In this document: positions 51,424 to 61,429 of the stretch, one piece after another
Position numbering within the stretch: the stretch's first letter is position 1
How the letters are laid out: each line of letters opens with the position of its first letter
Assembly (NCBI RefSeq): GCF_900112065.1
Contig: NZ_FOKE01000001.1
Coordinates: forward strand, 636,828 to 700,827
Source: Cohnella sp. OV330
GTDB lineage: Bacteria > Bacillota > Bacilli > Paenibacillales > Paenibacillaceae
DNA: 64,000 bases
Direction: 5' to 3'
Made by a program: the position numbers and the translations under genes
Notes under the pieces: model-generated
Seen by the model: the letters and a program-made list of their open reading frames with translations, nothing else
What the model was told of the DNA's origin: nothing
Databases searched by the model: none

Positions 51424-53981
51424 GCCCTAACCTCCTGTCGCTGCGTTTGTTTGGCGTTGAGCGCCGAGACGGCGATGTCCGAAGCGGAGATGCGGGTCCC
51501 CTTGCGATTCGTCGCCAGCACCGTCCTGCGCTCGCCCGGCAGCAGGTTGAAGTAGTTGTCCGAGAACATCGCGTGATCGATCGGGCACTCCAGCTTGACG
51601 AACCGGGCGAACGTATCGGTCTGAATCGTGACGCGCACGCCTTCCGGTCCTTCTTCCTTGGTCACCTGCAGCCGGCAGGGACTGAACCGCAGATCCTTTT
51701 GCTCGGCGAAAAAGAAATGATTGTCGTAAACGTCCTCCCGCGCGCTGCGCGCGAACATGAACCGGGACCGCTTGTCGATGACGCCAAGGCGCCACTCGAT
51801 CTCGGCGGGCGCATACTCGACGATCTTCATGGACGCATTGGCCGCGACGCGAACCTCGAACGACTGCTCGTAGATCGACTGGCCGAAGCAGCTGCGCACG
51901 CCGACCGCGATCGTATCGTCGAATGTCTCGTCGCTGTCGTTGGTCATCCAGACGGAGATCCGTCCTTCGTTCTCCTTGAACGACAGCAGCAGCGGATGAT
52001 AGAAGCGGCGGGCATAGTAGTATGAGGCCTTCGGGAACAAGTAATAGTCGATCAGGCTCCAGCTGATGCCCGGCCAGCAGTCGTTGAGCTGCCAGATCAG
52101 GGAGCCCCCGTTCTCGGGCATGCGCCTGCGGAAGTGCTCGACGCCGAACTTGAGCCCCTCCGCCTGGCACAGCATCGAGAAGTCGATGTACTCGTCCAGA
52201 TCGCGCGGCAGTCCCGAGTAACCCGCCATCGTGATGGTCGCCTTTTCAGGCTCGTAGTCCTTGTTGCGATAATCCACCTCGAAGCTGCCGTAGTAGAGCT
52301 CTTCCTCCGGAATGGTGCGCCGCAGCGTCTCCTTCACCGTGCTGCCGTGAATGCCGAACTCGCTGCTGAACTTGGAGGTGTCCTCCGCGAATCGCCGGTA
52401 GGAGATGCCGTACGGCGAGACGTCCATCTTGGAGGCTTCGCCGTAATGGCGCGGATAAACGTCGCCCGCCCACACGGCCCAGTTGTGCGTATCTCCTTCG
52501 TCGAAGCTGTTCGGATCGTTGCCGCCCCAAGGCGAGCTGGGCCAATAGAGACGCGTCGGGTCGAGCTGCTCCAGCAGCTCGGGCATCAGCTCGTGGAAAA
52601 TTTTCGCGCCATAGAATCGCGTGTCGCTGCGGTAATGCATCTTTTCGCTATGGATGGCCTGGCTCTCGTTGTTGCCCGCCCAGATCGCGATGCACGGATA
52701 GCTGCGCAGCGCCTTCACGTTGGCCACGATCTCCGCCCGTACGCTGGCCATGAACGCCTCGTCGTAATCGGGCACCTCGCTGCAGGAGAACATGAAGTCC
52801 TGCCATACCAGCAGGCCTTGACGGGAGCAGGCCCGGTAGAACGCCGCCTTTTCATAGACGCCGCCGCCCCAGACGCGCAGCATGTTCATGTTCGCTTCGC
52901 GGGACAGCGTCACGAGGTCCTCGTACCGCTCGTCCGGAATCGCGCCGATGAAGTTGTGGGCGGGAATCCAGTTCGCGCCCTTGGCGTAGATCGGTCTCCC
53001 GTTGAGTACGAACTGGAAGCGGGGGCTGCCGCTCTCCGATTGAAGACGGACCTCGATCGTGCGAATGCCGACCTCCTCGGACAACGTATCGACGAGCTCG
53101 CCGTCCGCCAGCAGATTCACGGTCAGGTCGTACAGGAAGGGCTCGCCGTGATCGAACGTCCACCAGAGCGAAGGCTGCTCCACCGCGAACCGTACGCTGA
53201 TCTTGCCGTCCGTCGCATCCGTCTCGTACCTAACTTCGCCGTCGCGTCCGCGCAGGATCGTCTCGGCCGTCAGTCGCGCGTCTGCGCCGCGATGCCTGAC
53301 TTCGGCCTCGACCTCGACCTCCGCGCGGTCCGGACCGATCGACAGCGTCTTGAAGTTCAGGTGCGCGAGCCGCGCCGCATGGACAACCTTCAGGCGGGCT
53401 TCCTTCCAAATGCCGGCGGTCACGATGCGGGGGCTCCAGTCCCACGAGAAATTGCATGCGCACTTGCGCAGCCAGATCCGTTCGTAATTGACCTTGGACC
53501 AGAAGCGGGAGACGTCCTGCTTCGCCGCGTATTCGACGACCGGATCGAAGCGGACGACGAGCACGTTGCCCGTTTCCTTCAGCTTGCCGGCGAGCTCCGC
53601 CTCGACGGGCAGGAACATATTGTCGGAGAGGGCGACCGATTCGCCGTTCACGAATACCTCCGCGAGCGTGTCAAGGCCGTCAAGCTCCAGCATCAGGCTG
53701 GCCGTATCCGCAGCGTTCGGACGGTCGAATACCGTGCGGTACACCCACGTTTTTCGCTCGATCCAGAGGCAAGCCTGGTCGTTGGTCGAATAGAACGGGT
53801 CCTCGATGCGCCCGTGCGCCAGGAGCGTCGAATGCACGTCCCCCGGCACCGCCGCAGCCAGCCACTCCCCATCGTCGAAGCTCGTAGCGTGCACGGCTTC
53901 CGGAATGTTCTCCCTGTCGTCGAAGCCTTGTATTTTCCAACCGCGGTCCAGCTCTACAGCGTTCGTCTTGATCGGTATCAT
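51420..53981 (-). CDS. GH2 family beta-mannosidase-like enzyme
   Basis: 853 aa. Sugar-binding and Ig-like domains (AAVPGDVHSTLLAHGRIEDPFY; WVYRTVF; LELDGLDTLAEVFVNG) come before the TIM barrel (NMLRVWGGGVYEKAAFY; acid/base Glu in IWAGNNES; nucleophile Glu in SSEFGIHG) and a C-terminal beta domain. The GDVHSTLL and AGNNES wording is closer to beta-mannosidases than to beta-galactosidases. No signal peptide, so acts on imported oligosaccharides. Fourth catabolic gene of the operon. Confidence 0.92.
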   Translation of the reverse strand: MIPIKTNAVELDRGWKIQGFDDRENIPEAVHATSFDDGEWLAAAVPGDVHSTLLAHGRIEDPFYSTNDQACLWIERKTWVYRTVFDRPNAADTASLMLELDGLDTLAEVFVNGESVALSDNMFLPVEAELAGKLKETGNVLVVRFDPVVEYAAKQDVSRFWSKVNYERIWLRKCACNFSWDWSPRIVTAGIWKEARLKVVHAARLAHLNFKTLSIGPDRAEVEVEAEVRHRGADARLTAETILRGRDGEVRYETDATDGKISVRFAVEQPSLWWTFDHGEPFLYDLTVNLLADGELVDTLSEEVGIRTIEVRLQSESGSPRFQFVLNGRPIYAKGANWIPAHNFIGAIPDERYEDLVTLSREANMNMLRVWGGGVYEKAAFYRACSRQGLLVWQDFMFSCSEVPDYDEAFMASVRAEIVANVKALRSYPCIAIWAGNNESQAIHSEKMHYRSDTRFYGAKIFHELMPELLEQLDPTRLYWPSSPWGGNDPNSFDEGDTHNWAVWAGDVYPRHYGEASKMDVSPYGISYRRFAEDTSKFSSEFGIHGSTVKETLRRTIPEEELYYGSFEVDYRNKDYEPEKATITMAGYSGLPRDLDEYIDFSMLCQAEGLKFGVEHFRRRMPENGGSLIWQLNDCWPGISWSLIDYYLFPKASYYYARRFYHPLLLSFKENEGRISVWMTNDSDETFDDTIAVGVRSCFGQSIYEQSFEVRVAANASMKIVEYAPAEIEWRLGVIDKRSRFMFARSAREDVYDNHFFFAEQKDLRFSPCRLQVTKEEGPEGVRVTIQTDTFARFVKLECPIDHAMFSDNYFNLLPGERRTVLATNRKGTRISASDIAVSALNAKQTQRQEVRA

Positions 53982-54084
53982 CGTCCATTCCTTCCCGGCC
54001 TTCGCCTCGAACCGCCTTGTGTTATGCAGCTATCTATCATGTTAGAGAGGACGCCGTTCTTTATAAACGAGACATTGCTGGCTT

Positions 54085-55158
54085 TTACTGAGAAGCTTTT
54101 GTCCGCTGAGAGCGTATCCATTCGCCGACGGCCAGCAGCCCTAGCCCTTGCGTGAACGGGGTGACTTGAAGCGGAACGGTCTGATAGCCTTCCAGATCGG
54201 CTTGAACGGCCGTCCCCGAGGATCCGCCTTGGACATTCCCTTCGCTATCGATGTTCGCCATAACGGCCGTCATCGCCCGATCCGCCGCCGGCTTGAATTT
54301 CTCGTCCACGAGACGAAGACGGATGCCTTTCAATATGCCGTAGGCGACGCCTGCCGTGACCGAGGTCTCCAGATAACTGTCCGGCCGATCCAGCACGGTG
54401 CGCCACAAGCCCGATTCATCCTGCAGCCGCGCGAGCGCGTCGAGCTGCTCGTTCAACATCCCTACGGCCAGCCTCTTCTCCTGCGTGTCCTCCGGCTCGT
54501 ACTGCAAGATATCGACCGCGCTGGCCGTGACCCAGGCGTTGCCTCTGCCCCACAAAAATCCGAGGGGCTTGGACGCGACATCGTCCCATCCATGAAAATA
54601 CAGCTTGCTCGACTCGTCTTTTAATTTGGTCATGTGGAGGACGAGCTGCTTCACCGCTTCGCGTACGTAGCTTTTCTCGCCAAGCTCGGCGCCTCGTCTG
54701 GCCAGATAGATGACGCTCACGAATAAGGTGTCCGCCCATATCTCAGCAGCAGCGCCTCCGTTGCTCATGAAGTGCGGGATCGCGCCGCTAGGCGTTCTTT
54801 TTTGTTCCCGCATGAGGTAACGGTCGTACCGGTCGCAAATTTTCTCGTATTCGGGGTCGTTCTTGCGTTCGCGCAGCGATAGCACCGCATTCAGCGGCAT
54901 CGTCGAATTGACGCAGACGTTATTCATCCCGCTGTCGATCTTGGCGTCGATCCATTGCCGCATTTCTTCGTACCAGCCGGCATGAGGGGCGATGTCGTGC
55001 GCCTCCGCGATGCCGTAGAAGGCGACGCCGATGCTCCAATCCCATCGCGCCCAACGCCACTCGATATCATCGTGCTCGTCCTGGCCGAATTTCCGGCTCA
55101 GCGACAACGTTTGTCGTACGATTCGGTTCAGATGTTCGACCGCCGTTGAAGTTTCCAA
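54085..55158 (-). CDS. GH105 (GH88-like) unsaturated uronyl hydrolase
   Basis: 357 aa from a TTG at 55158 (AAGGGGAG upstream). An (alpha/alpha)6-barrel protein: DIEWRWARWDWSIGVAFYGI, MPLNAVLSLRER, FMSNGGAAAEIWADTLFVSVIYLAR with the catalytic Asp, GFLWGRGNAWVTASAVD, and the final LQVTPFTQGLGLLAVGEW. Family members remove 4,5-unsaturated galacturonate or glucuronate left by polysaccharide lyases. Next to GH78, this points to rhamnose-uronate oligosaccharides as substrate. Confidence 0.93.
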   Translation of the reverse strand: METSTAVEHLNRIVRQTLSLSRKFGQDEHDDIEWRWARWDWSIGVAFYGIAEAHDIAPHAGWYEEMRQWIDAKIDSGMNNVCVNSTMPLNAVLSLRERKNDPEYEKICDRYDRYLMREQKRTPSGAIPHFMSNGGAAAEIWADTLFVSVIYLARRGAELGEKSYVREAVKQLVLHMTKLKDESSKLYFHGWDDVASKPLGFLWGRGNAWVTASAVDILQYEPEDTQEKRLAVGMLNEQLDALARLQDESGLWRTVLDRPDSYLETSVTAGVAYGILKGIRLRLVDEKFKPAADRAMTAVMANIDSEGNVQGGSSGTAVQADLEGYQTVPLQVTPFTQGLGLLAVGEWIRSQRTKASQ

Positions 55159-55192
55159 GTCATGCTCCCCTTCCCGCGACTCGCTACAGCTT

Positions 55193-57412
55193 TTATTCTC
55201 TAATGATCGGCACGCCTTCCGGCGCCTCGATCGCAAGCTCCCCATGCGCGTATGCAATGCGGATCGTCCCCGTGCGCACGCGGCACGCGAAGTCGAAGCG
55301 CTCCAACGCGTCCGGGATCCGCGGCGCCAGCCTGATGGCTTCCCACCCCGGAGCCGCGGGCTTCAGACCCATGATTTCTTCGATGAACAACGGAATCGGC
55401 GCGCTGGCCCACGGATGGCACAGACTGGTGTTCCACTTCTGCTCCTTGCCCCACGCCTCGAAGCAAGTCGTCGCGCCTTCTTTTACCATGTTCCCCCATG
55501 AATGTGCGTCCTCCGCCGTCAGCCTGGCGTACACGTAAGCCGTATCGCCTGCCGCCGCCAGCGCCTTCAACAGGAAGTAGGCGAAATAAACGCCGCAGTT
55601 CATATTCCTGCCCTTAAGCCAAGAGACGACGGACGCAACCGCGTCGTCAGGCACGAGCCCGAACAGCAGCGGAAGCGCGTTCGCATGCAAAGAGGCGTGC
55701 TTCGAGCCGATCGCGTCGACGAATCGCCGATTTTCCGCGTCGTAGAACGCCCGCACGAATTCGTCGCGAAACCGCTCCAGCCCGGCCGTTGATTCCTCCG
55801 AATCCGGGTCCGTCCCTAATGTCGCGCGGATGTCGGCAAGCGCCTTGCGCGCGCCGTAGTAGAAAGCGTTGACCACGTTGTGGCAGCCGGGTCCGACCGG
55901 GCGCGTGAGCGGGAAATCGTAGCCGTCGCGCAGCCCATCCGGCCAATCGACGAGGTTCCACTTGTCGCTGACGTGCTCGAGCAGCCCGCTCGCCGAGCGA
56001 TAGCGATCGAAATGCCGAATCATCGCGCCGGCGATCGGCTCCATCTCGCGCAGGAAATCAAGATCTCCGCTGTGACGATAATATTCGAGAAGCTGCATAG
56101 GCCACTGAAAAGAAAAATCGGCGATCTCCTGCATGAAGCTTCCCGGCGCCACCGCCATGCCGCCCGGGCAAATATGCCGCGCGGCGAGCGCAAAATCGGC
56201 CAGCGCCTTTTTGACCATCCGCAAATCGCCCGTCGCATACAGGTGAGCGTGCATGATTACCGTGTTGTCGCCCAGGTATTGGCCTTTTTCGCGGCTCGGG
56301 CAGTCGACGAACTGTTCCTGCGTGCCGTATTGCAAGCCGCTGCGGCATATCGTCCAGACCTGACGGAGCATCGCGTCCGACGCGTCGAACCGGCAGGCGT
56401 CGCCGTCAAACGGATAGTGACGCACGATCGCCGCGAACGATGCCGGTCGGATCGCGGTCGGCGAGCCGATCACCTCGACATAACGAAACGCCTTGTATTC
56501 GAAAGGCTCCAGCACGTCAAGCCCGCCCGACAGCGTCCACCATTCGCTGTACTTGCAGTTGCAGCGCATGTCGTATCGCACATGCTCGCCGGTGTCGTCC
56601 AGCTCTTCCCCGCAGCGAATTTCCAGACGTTCGCCCGGCGCTCCGCGCGCTTCCATCGTGAACTGGCCGGTCAGTTCCGTTCCGAAATCGATCACGTAGC
56701 GTCCGGGTTCCGGATTGGCCACCGACGCGGGGGGCCGCCAATACACGGCGAGCGGCGGCGTTGATTGCAGCGCTAGGAGATGGTCGTCATCCTCCGCCGC
56801 ATGGCAAGCTTTCCATGCGTTGTCGTCGTACGCCTTCTCCCGCCAGCCGCGCTCCTCGAGCCGGCTGTCGATATGCTCGAGAAACTGCGTCCGATAACCG
56901 ACCGTCTCCGCGGTGCCATCGCCGTATTGGCGGGCGACGGCATATTTCCAGGTATCGTCGCTCGCCAGCAGCAGCCGGTCGTCCGCGAACAGCTCGGCGA
57001 TCATGCCCTGCCGCAAGTCGCCGCTATTGTAGGCGCGATTGATTAATCCCTGATAGTACACATGCACGGCGATCACGTTGTCGCCTGGACGCAGCCATTG
57101 CGTGACGTCCAAGCGCATGTACGGATAATGAAACGCATACCCTTGCGCGGGGCCCTGCGCGACGAACGCGCCGTTCAGGTACAGCTTGAAATAATCGTCC
57201 GCCGAAATATCGAGCCACATCCGTTTGCCCGCGCATTCGTCCGCCCCGAGCGTAAAGACCCGGCGAACCAGCATATGCCGATTCAGCAGCTCGACCGGGT
57301 GCTCGGGCAGGTCGAACGGCTCGAGCTCCTTATGCAGCAAATGCAGCGGCGCGAACCCGCCGAAGTCGGCGTCCTGAATCCATCTCGCCCGCCACGTCTT
57401 GGTCGTATCCAA
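55193..57412 (-). CDS. GH78 alpha-L-rhamnosidase
   Basis: About 739 aa from the TTG at 57412, which has GGAGG nine bases upstream; the ATG at 57430 directly abuts a GGAG and is less likely. N-terminal beta domains (WLDISADDYFKLYLNGAFVAQGPAQGY; GYRTQFLEHID) lead to the (alpha/alpha)6 barrel with the family motif DCPSREKGQYLGD carrying the general-acid Glu, then WPMQLLEYYRHSGD and a C-terminal beta domain. Cytoplasmic; releases rhamnose from imported oligosaccharides. Follows the binding-protein gene across a 67-bp gap with a hairpin. Confidence 0.9.
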   Translation of the reverse strand: MDTTKTWRARWIQDADFGGFAPLHLLHKELEPFDLPEHPVELLNRHMLVRRVFTLGADECAGKRMWLDISADDYFKLYLNGAFVAQGPAQGYAFHYPYMRLDVTQWLRPGDNVIAVHVYYQGLINRAYNSGDLRQGMIAELFADDRLLLASDDTWKYAVARQYGDGTAETVGYRTQFLEHIDSRLEERGWREKAYDDNAWKACHAAEDDDHLLALQSTPPLAVYWRPPASVANPEPGRYVIDFGTELTGQFTMEARGAPGERLEIRCGEELDDTGEHVRYDMRCNCKYSEWWTLSGGLDVLEPFEYKAFRYVEVIGSPTAIRPASFAAIVRHYPFDGDACRFDASDAMLRQVWTICRSGLQYGTQEQFVDCPSREKGQYLGDNTVIMHAHLYATGDLRMVKKALADFALAARHICPGGMAVAPGSFMQEIADFSFQWPMQLLEYYRHSGDLDFLREMEPIAGAMIRHFDRYRSASGLLEHVSDKWNLVDWPDGLRDGYDFPLTRPVGPGCHNVVNAFYYGARKALADIRATLGTDPDSEESTAGLERFRDEFVRAFYDAENRRFVDAIGSKHASLHANALPLLFGLVPDDAVASVVSWLKGRNMNCGVYFAYFLLKALAAAGDTAYVYARLTAEDAHSWGNMVKEGATTCFEAWGKEQKWNTSLCHPWASAPIPLFIEEIMGLKPAAPGWEAIRLAPRIPDALERFDFACRVRTGTIRIAYAHGELAIEAPEGVPIIRE

Positions 57413-57454
57413 CCGAATCCGCCTCCGCATCTCCAGACGAAAGGGCCGTGCCGT

Positions 57455-57469
57455 CAGCGCTTTGCGCTG
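57455..57469. other. Intercistronic hairpin
   Basis: CAGCGC-TTT-GCGCTG, a perfect 6-bp stem, between the binding-protein gene and GH78. Such hairpins often protect the abundant binding-protein mRNA and lower expression of the genes after it. Confidence 0.55.
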
Positions 57470-57496
57470 TCCGGAACGACCCTGTCGCCTATAGGC

Positions 57497-59221
57497 TTAC
57501 TTCGCCGCTTCCTTCGCGGCGTCTTGGTAAATTTGCGTTGCAGCTTGGTTGATCTTATCGAGTCCTTTTTCCTTAAGCGTCTTCTCGAGTCCTTGCCAGA
57601 TACCGTCGAGCTTGGCCGGGTCCTTCTCGAGGATAAATTTCGGAAGGGTTTTGCCCCATTCGGCAATGGCGTCCGTATTGAACTTTTTCATCTCGTCCGT
57701 ACCCTTGCCCGCAGTGCGCGGATAAGTCTTTTCAACGCCCTTGACGAGCAGATCGGATTGCGTTTTGGCTCCGTATTTCGCCAACGTATCGACCACGACC
57801 GGGCTCGTGGTTTTCGAGATCCAGCTTTCCGAGTATTGCCACATCGCATAATCGCCGTCCGACAGAGTGAATCCGGCACCATAGTTGGTCGACATCTGAC
57901 GGGCGTAGCCGAGGCCCACATCCTCCCAGAACGTATCCGGGTGCGTCTTGTATTGATCGACGAGCCAATCCGTCACGACACGTTTCCCGTTCTCGACGGT
58001 ATAGTGCTTGCCTTCAAATCCCCAGCCGATAAGAATTTGGTTTTCAAGCTTGAACATATCGTCGTAGAACTCGATGATGCGAGCCGGATCCTTGGCGTTT
58101 TTCGTGATCGACAGCCACATTTCGCCGCCGCGGTTTGCTTCTTTGCTTGGCGTCGCGACCATTTTCGTCTTCCCTGGCGCCACGATGTCGAACCAGACGT
58201 AGGCGTGGTCGGCCATGTTGTTGCTCTCCAGCGAGCCGTTGCAGTCGCTTCCGCCTCCGAATATGACGAGCACGCGGCCCTGGTTACATTTCGTCGTAAA
58301 CTGTTCTTGCGTCTGAACGAGCGATTCGGGATCGAAGAGCCCTTCCTTGTTCATTTGGTTCAAGAATTTAAAGAAGTCGGTATAGCCTGGCTCGAAGAAG
58401 CGATATCTAGCGTTCAACTGATCGTCCACGTAATAGCCTGCAGTATTCGCGAAGCCGGCATACTGGCGTGCCGCACTATCGAAATTGTTGTATAACATAT
58501 TCGCCTCGCCGAAGTTGGAGAAGCCGATGGTCTTGCCTCCTCCGATCTCCGGATTTTTTTTCGCGTAGTCCGCGACGATTTTATGGACATCTTCGAGCGT
58601 CTTAATCTGCGGATATCCGGCTTCCTTCAGAACGGCGGTTTGGATGGCGATCCATCCCTTTTGCGTGAGATCGTTCACCTTATCGGTCGGAGGCTGCAGC
58701 AGGCCGTATATTTTTCCGTCGTTTTTATCTTGAAGCAAGGACAAGTCATTATGATATGCTTTCATAATGTTAGGCCCATGTTCCTTGATGAGATCGGTCA
58801 GATCGAGTACAGCCTTCGCTTGAATATACGATTGCAGCGTGTTGTCGTGAATGTTGATGACTTCGGGGTAATCGCCTGCGGCGAGCCATACGTTCATCTT
58901 CGTCCGGAAGTCGCCGGTGATGATGTCCCATTTGATGGTGGCGCCCGTGCGCTTCGTAATTTCCTTCGCCACATCGCTGGACCAGTTCATGTTCGGGTTG
59001 TCCGTGTTCATCGTGAACGTGAACGGCGTCTTCTCGGCCGAGGTAGCCGACGCAGACGGCTCCGCCGACGCGGAAGCGGTTCCAGAAGCGGTTGGGCTTG
59101 GACTTGGGCTCGCGCTTTGCGAGGACTCCGCGCCGTTATTGCTCTTGGAGCATGCCGTCACCAGCATGATCGCGGTCAACAGTAAGACGCTTAACAAATT
59201 AAGCTTGCTCTTTTTCCACAT
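57497..59221 (-). CDS. LplA-like sugar-binding lipoprotein
   Basis: 574 aa; ATG with GGAGG upstream. Signal peptide with lipobox LVTAC, then a Ser/Pro/Thr/Ala-rich linker (about 30-62), then a large family-1-like binding domain (PFTFTMNTDNPNMNWSSDVAKEITKRTGA; AAGDYPEVINIHD; MWLSITKNAKDPARIIEFYDDMF) of the LplA/YtcQ type, longer than MalE-type proteins. It feeds oligosaccharides to the two permeases encoded upstream. Confidence 0.93.
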   Translation of the reverse strand: MWKKSKLNLLSVLLLTAIMLVTACSKSNNGAESSQSASPSPSPTASGTASASAEPSASATSAEKTPFTFTMNTDNPNMNWSSDVAKEITKRTGATIKWDIITGDFRTKMNVWLAAGDYPEVINIHDNTLQSYIQAKAVLDLTDLIKEHGPNIMKAYHNDLSLLQDKNDGKIYGLLQPPTDKVNDLTQKGWIAIQTAVLKEAGYPQIKTLEDVHKIVADYAKKNPEIGGGKTIGFSNFGEANMLYNNFDSAARQYAGFANTAGYYVDDQLNARYRFFEPGYTDFFKFLNQMNKEGLFDPESLVQTQEQFTTKCNQGRVLVIFGGGSDCNGSLESNNMADHAYVWFDIVAPGKTKMVATPSKEANRGGEMWLSITKNAKDPARIIEFYDDMFKLENQILIGWGFEGKHYTVENGKRVVTDWLVDQYKTHPDTFWEDVGLGYARQMSTNYGAGFTLSDGDYAMWQYSESWISKTTSPVVVDTLAKYGAKTQSDLLVKGVEKTYPRTAGKGTDEMKKFNTDAIAEWGKTLPKFILEKDPAKLDGIWQGLEKTLKEKGLDKINQAATQIYQDAAKEAAK

Positions 59222-59300
59222 TGTTGCGACCTCCGATTTTTTATTTGATTTATTATTTCATACCGTCCTCTTCGCTTGCTTACCGGAGTTGGCAATGAAA

Positions 59301-60182
59301 TCAGTCCTTCATAGCCCCGAGCGTCATGCCTTGAACGAAATATTTTTGCAGGAACGGATAGACGAGCAGGATCGGTACGGTAACGAGAATCGTTAACGTC
59401 GCTTTGATGGTAAGCGGCGATATAATTCGTCTCCCCACGCCGTCTCCGCCCTCCGAATTACTCGTTTCGACGGTCTGAATCATCTTCTGCAGCTCGTATT
59501 GCAGGACGGCGAGCTTCTCGTTGCGGCTGTTGTACAGGTAGTTGTCGAACCACGAGTTCCATGCGCCGACGGCGGCATAGAGCGCGACCGTGGCCACGAC
59601 CGGAAGACTGATCCACAAGATAATCTGCGTATAGACCCGAAAATCGTTCGCGCCGTCGATATGCGCCGACTCGACGAGTCCGTCGGGCAGCTGCTCGAAG
59701 AACGTTCTCATGACGAAGACGTAAAAAGCGCTCACGATGCCTGGAACGATATAAACGAGAAAGGTGTTCATCAGCCCCAAATTCTTCATCAGCAGATAGG
59801 TGGGAATCAACCCCCCGCTGACGTACATGGTGATGATGAGGATGAAGCTGAACAGCTTGCGGAATACAAAATCCCGGCGGCTGAGCACGTATGCGAGCAT
59901 CCCGCAGCAAAAGACGGTTATCACCGTATGGATCACCGTACGCAGCACGGAATTGAGCGCCGCCCTGGCAAGCTTGCCGTTCTCGAAGACATAAGCGTAA
60001 TTCTCGAGCGTAAACTTACGGGGCAGCAGATACAGGCCGCCTTTCAAGGCATCCGTAGTCTCGTTAAGCGAAATGATAAGCAAATAAAGGAAGGGGTATA
60101 CGGTCGATATGGCGGCGATCGCGAGCAGCACGTAGAGAAAGGCATCGACGATTCGTTCGCCCATAGTCCGGTGCAGAAGCAT
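59301..60182 (-). CDS. LplC/YtcP-like sugar ABC permease
   Basis: 293 aa from the ATG at 60182 (GGAG upstream). Six membrane helices (AFLYVLLAIAAISTVYPFLYLLIISL onward) and the EAA loop LPDGLVESAHIDGANDFRVYTQIILWISLP. Second permease of the operon, 41 bp after the LplB-like gene. Confidence 0.94.
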   Translation of the reverse strand: MLLHRTMGERIVDAFLYVLLAIAAISTVYPFLYLLIISLNETTDALKGGLYLLPRKFTLENYAYVFENGKLARAALNSVLRTVIHTVITVFCCGMLAYVLSRRDFVFRKLFSFILIITMYVSGGLIPTYLLMKNLGLMNTFLVYIVPGIVSAFYVFVMRTFFEQLPDGLVESAHIDGANDFRVYTQIILWISLPVVATVALYAAVGAWNSWFDNYLYNSRNEKLAVLQYELQKMIQTVETSNSEGGDGVGRRIISPLTIKATLTILVTVPILLVYPFLQKYFVQGMTLGAMKD

Positions 60183-60223
60183 GGTGGGATTCTCTCCAAT
60201 CGTCAAGGATAAGTTCTAACCAT

Positions 60224-61195
60224 TTAAAAGAGGTTGGATTTGTATCTTCTGGCAATCGCGTTCACGATCAGCACGAGCGTCATGCTGACGACGGAATTGA
60301 AGATGCCGACGGCCGTACCGAACGAGAAGTCCCCTTCGTTCAAACCGATCCTAAGCGCCAGTATCGAGATAACCTCGGAATATTCCGAATTGATCACGTT
60401 GCCTAGCAGGAACTGCGATTCAAAGCCGCCGGTCATCAGATAGCCGATATCGAGGATGGTCAGCAGCACCAACGTAGGAATGATCGACGGGAGGACGATA
60501 TACTTCACGCGCTGCCAGCGGCTTGCGCCGTCGACGTGCGCCGCATCGTACAGACCCGGGTCGATGCCGGAGATCGCGGCCAGGTAGATGATCGCGCCCC
60601 AGCCGAATCCTTTCCACGTCATGATGATCGTGTGCAGGGTCCAGAACCACGTGGCCTTGCCGAAGAAGAAGATCCCTTCGTCGATCCAGCCCAGCTTGAT
60701 CATCAGCTCATTGACCAACCCGCCGTCCGGGGAAAGCAGCATGACGAAGATATTCGCTACGACGACCATGGACACGAAGTGCGGCAAGTAGGTCATCGTC
60801 TGAACGATCCGGACGAAGCCCTTGCTCCTCAGCTCGCTGAGGACGATGGCCAGCGCGACGGCGCAGGCGGTCCCCAATGCCAGCTGCATCGAATTCATGA
60901 CGATATTGTTGCGCAAGTCCTGGAGGAAGCCGTCGTGCCCGAGCAGCGTTCGAAAATGCGTAAACCCGACCCACTTCGCGTCCAGCAAGCTCTGTCCGAT
61001 ATGATAATCCTTGAATGCCATAAGCCAGCCCCACAGCGGCACGAACTGGAACAGCGCCAAATGCAGCATGATCGGAACGGACATCCATATTAGGACATGC
61101 TGTTTTTTGATTTTCTTCCAATACAGGGAAGCCCGCAACGTCTTTCTGCTGTTTATTGGAATCGGTTTCAATTCTGAAACAGCCTTCATACTCAT
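60224..61195 (-). CDS. LplB-like sugar ABC permease
   Basis: 323 aa from the ATG at 61195 (GGAGG seven bases upstream; ATG 61201 is too close to it). Six membrane helices and EAA loop DPGLYDAAHVDGASRWQRVKYIVLPSI. First gene of the long minus-strand operon running through SBP, GH78, GH105, GH2 and DUF4091. No ATPase is encoded, so a shared MsmX-type ATPase is likely. Confidence 0.94.
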   Translation of the reverse strand: MSMKAVSELKPIPINSRKTLRASLYWKKIKKQHVLIWMSVPIMLHLALFQFVPLWGWLMAFKDYHIGQSLLDAKWVGFTHFRTLLGHDGFLQDLRNNIVMNSMQLALGTACAVALAIVLSELRSKGFVRIVQTMTYLPHFVSMVVVANIFVMLLSPDGGLVNELMIKLGWIDEGIFFFGKATWFWTLHTIIMTWKGFGWGAIIYLAAISGIDPGLYDAAHVDGASRWQRVKYIVLPSIIPTLVLLTILDIGYLMTGGFESQFLLGNVINSEYSEVISILALRIGLNEGDFSFGTAVGIFNSVVSMTLVLIVNAIARRYKSNLF

Positions 61196-61201
61196 TCCCA
61201 T

Positions 61202-61429
61202 TCCTCCATCCTGTTGGACCTATTTTATCACCCGGCACGAACCGCTTTATATCTCTTAAAATTGTTGTTTACTAGGTGATTTTTAAACTTCGGGGAGAAT
61301 CCTTCGTGGGGGTCAAATCTGCCCCCCTAAATGATAAACCTGCCCTATAGGAAGCTTTCCGGCGCGGATGCTACAATGAATTGACATTTTTCGGCTTTCG
61401 GCTAAAGCAGGAAAGGAGCGCATGTCCTC
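61202..61429. other. Divergent regulatory gap
   Basis: Separates the Lpl-type operon (minus) from the ACT-MFS gene (plus). It holds GGGGG-TCAAATCTG-CCCCC (about 61311-61329), an inverted repeat that may be a regulator site, and a TACAAT -10-like sequence at 61372 without a clear -35 for the plus-strand gene. Confidence 0.5.
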
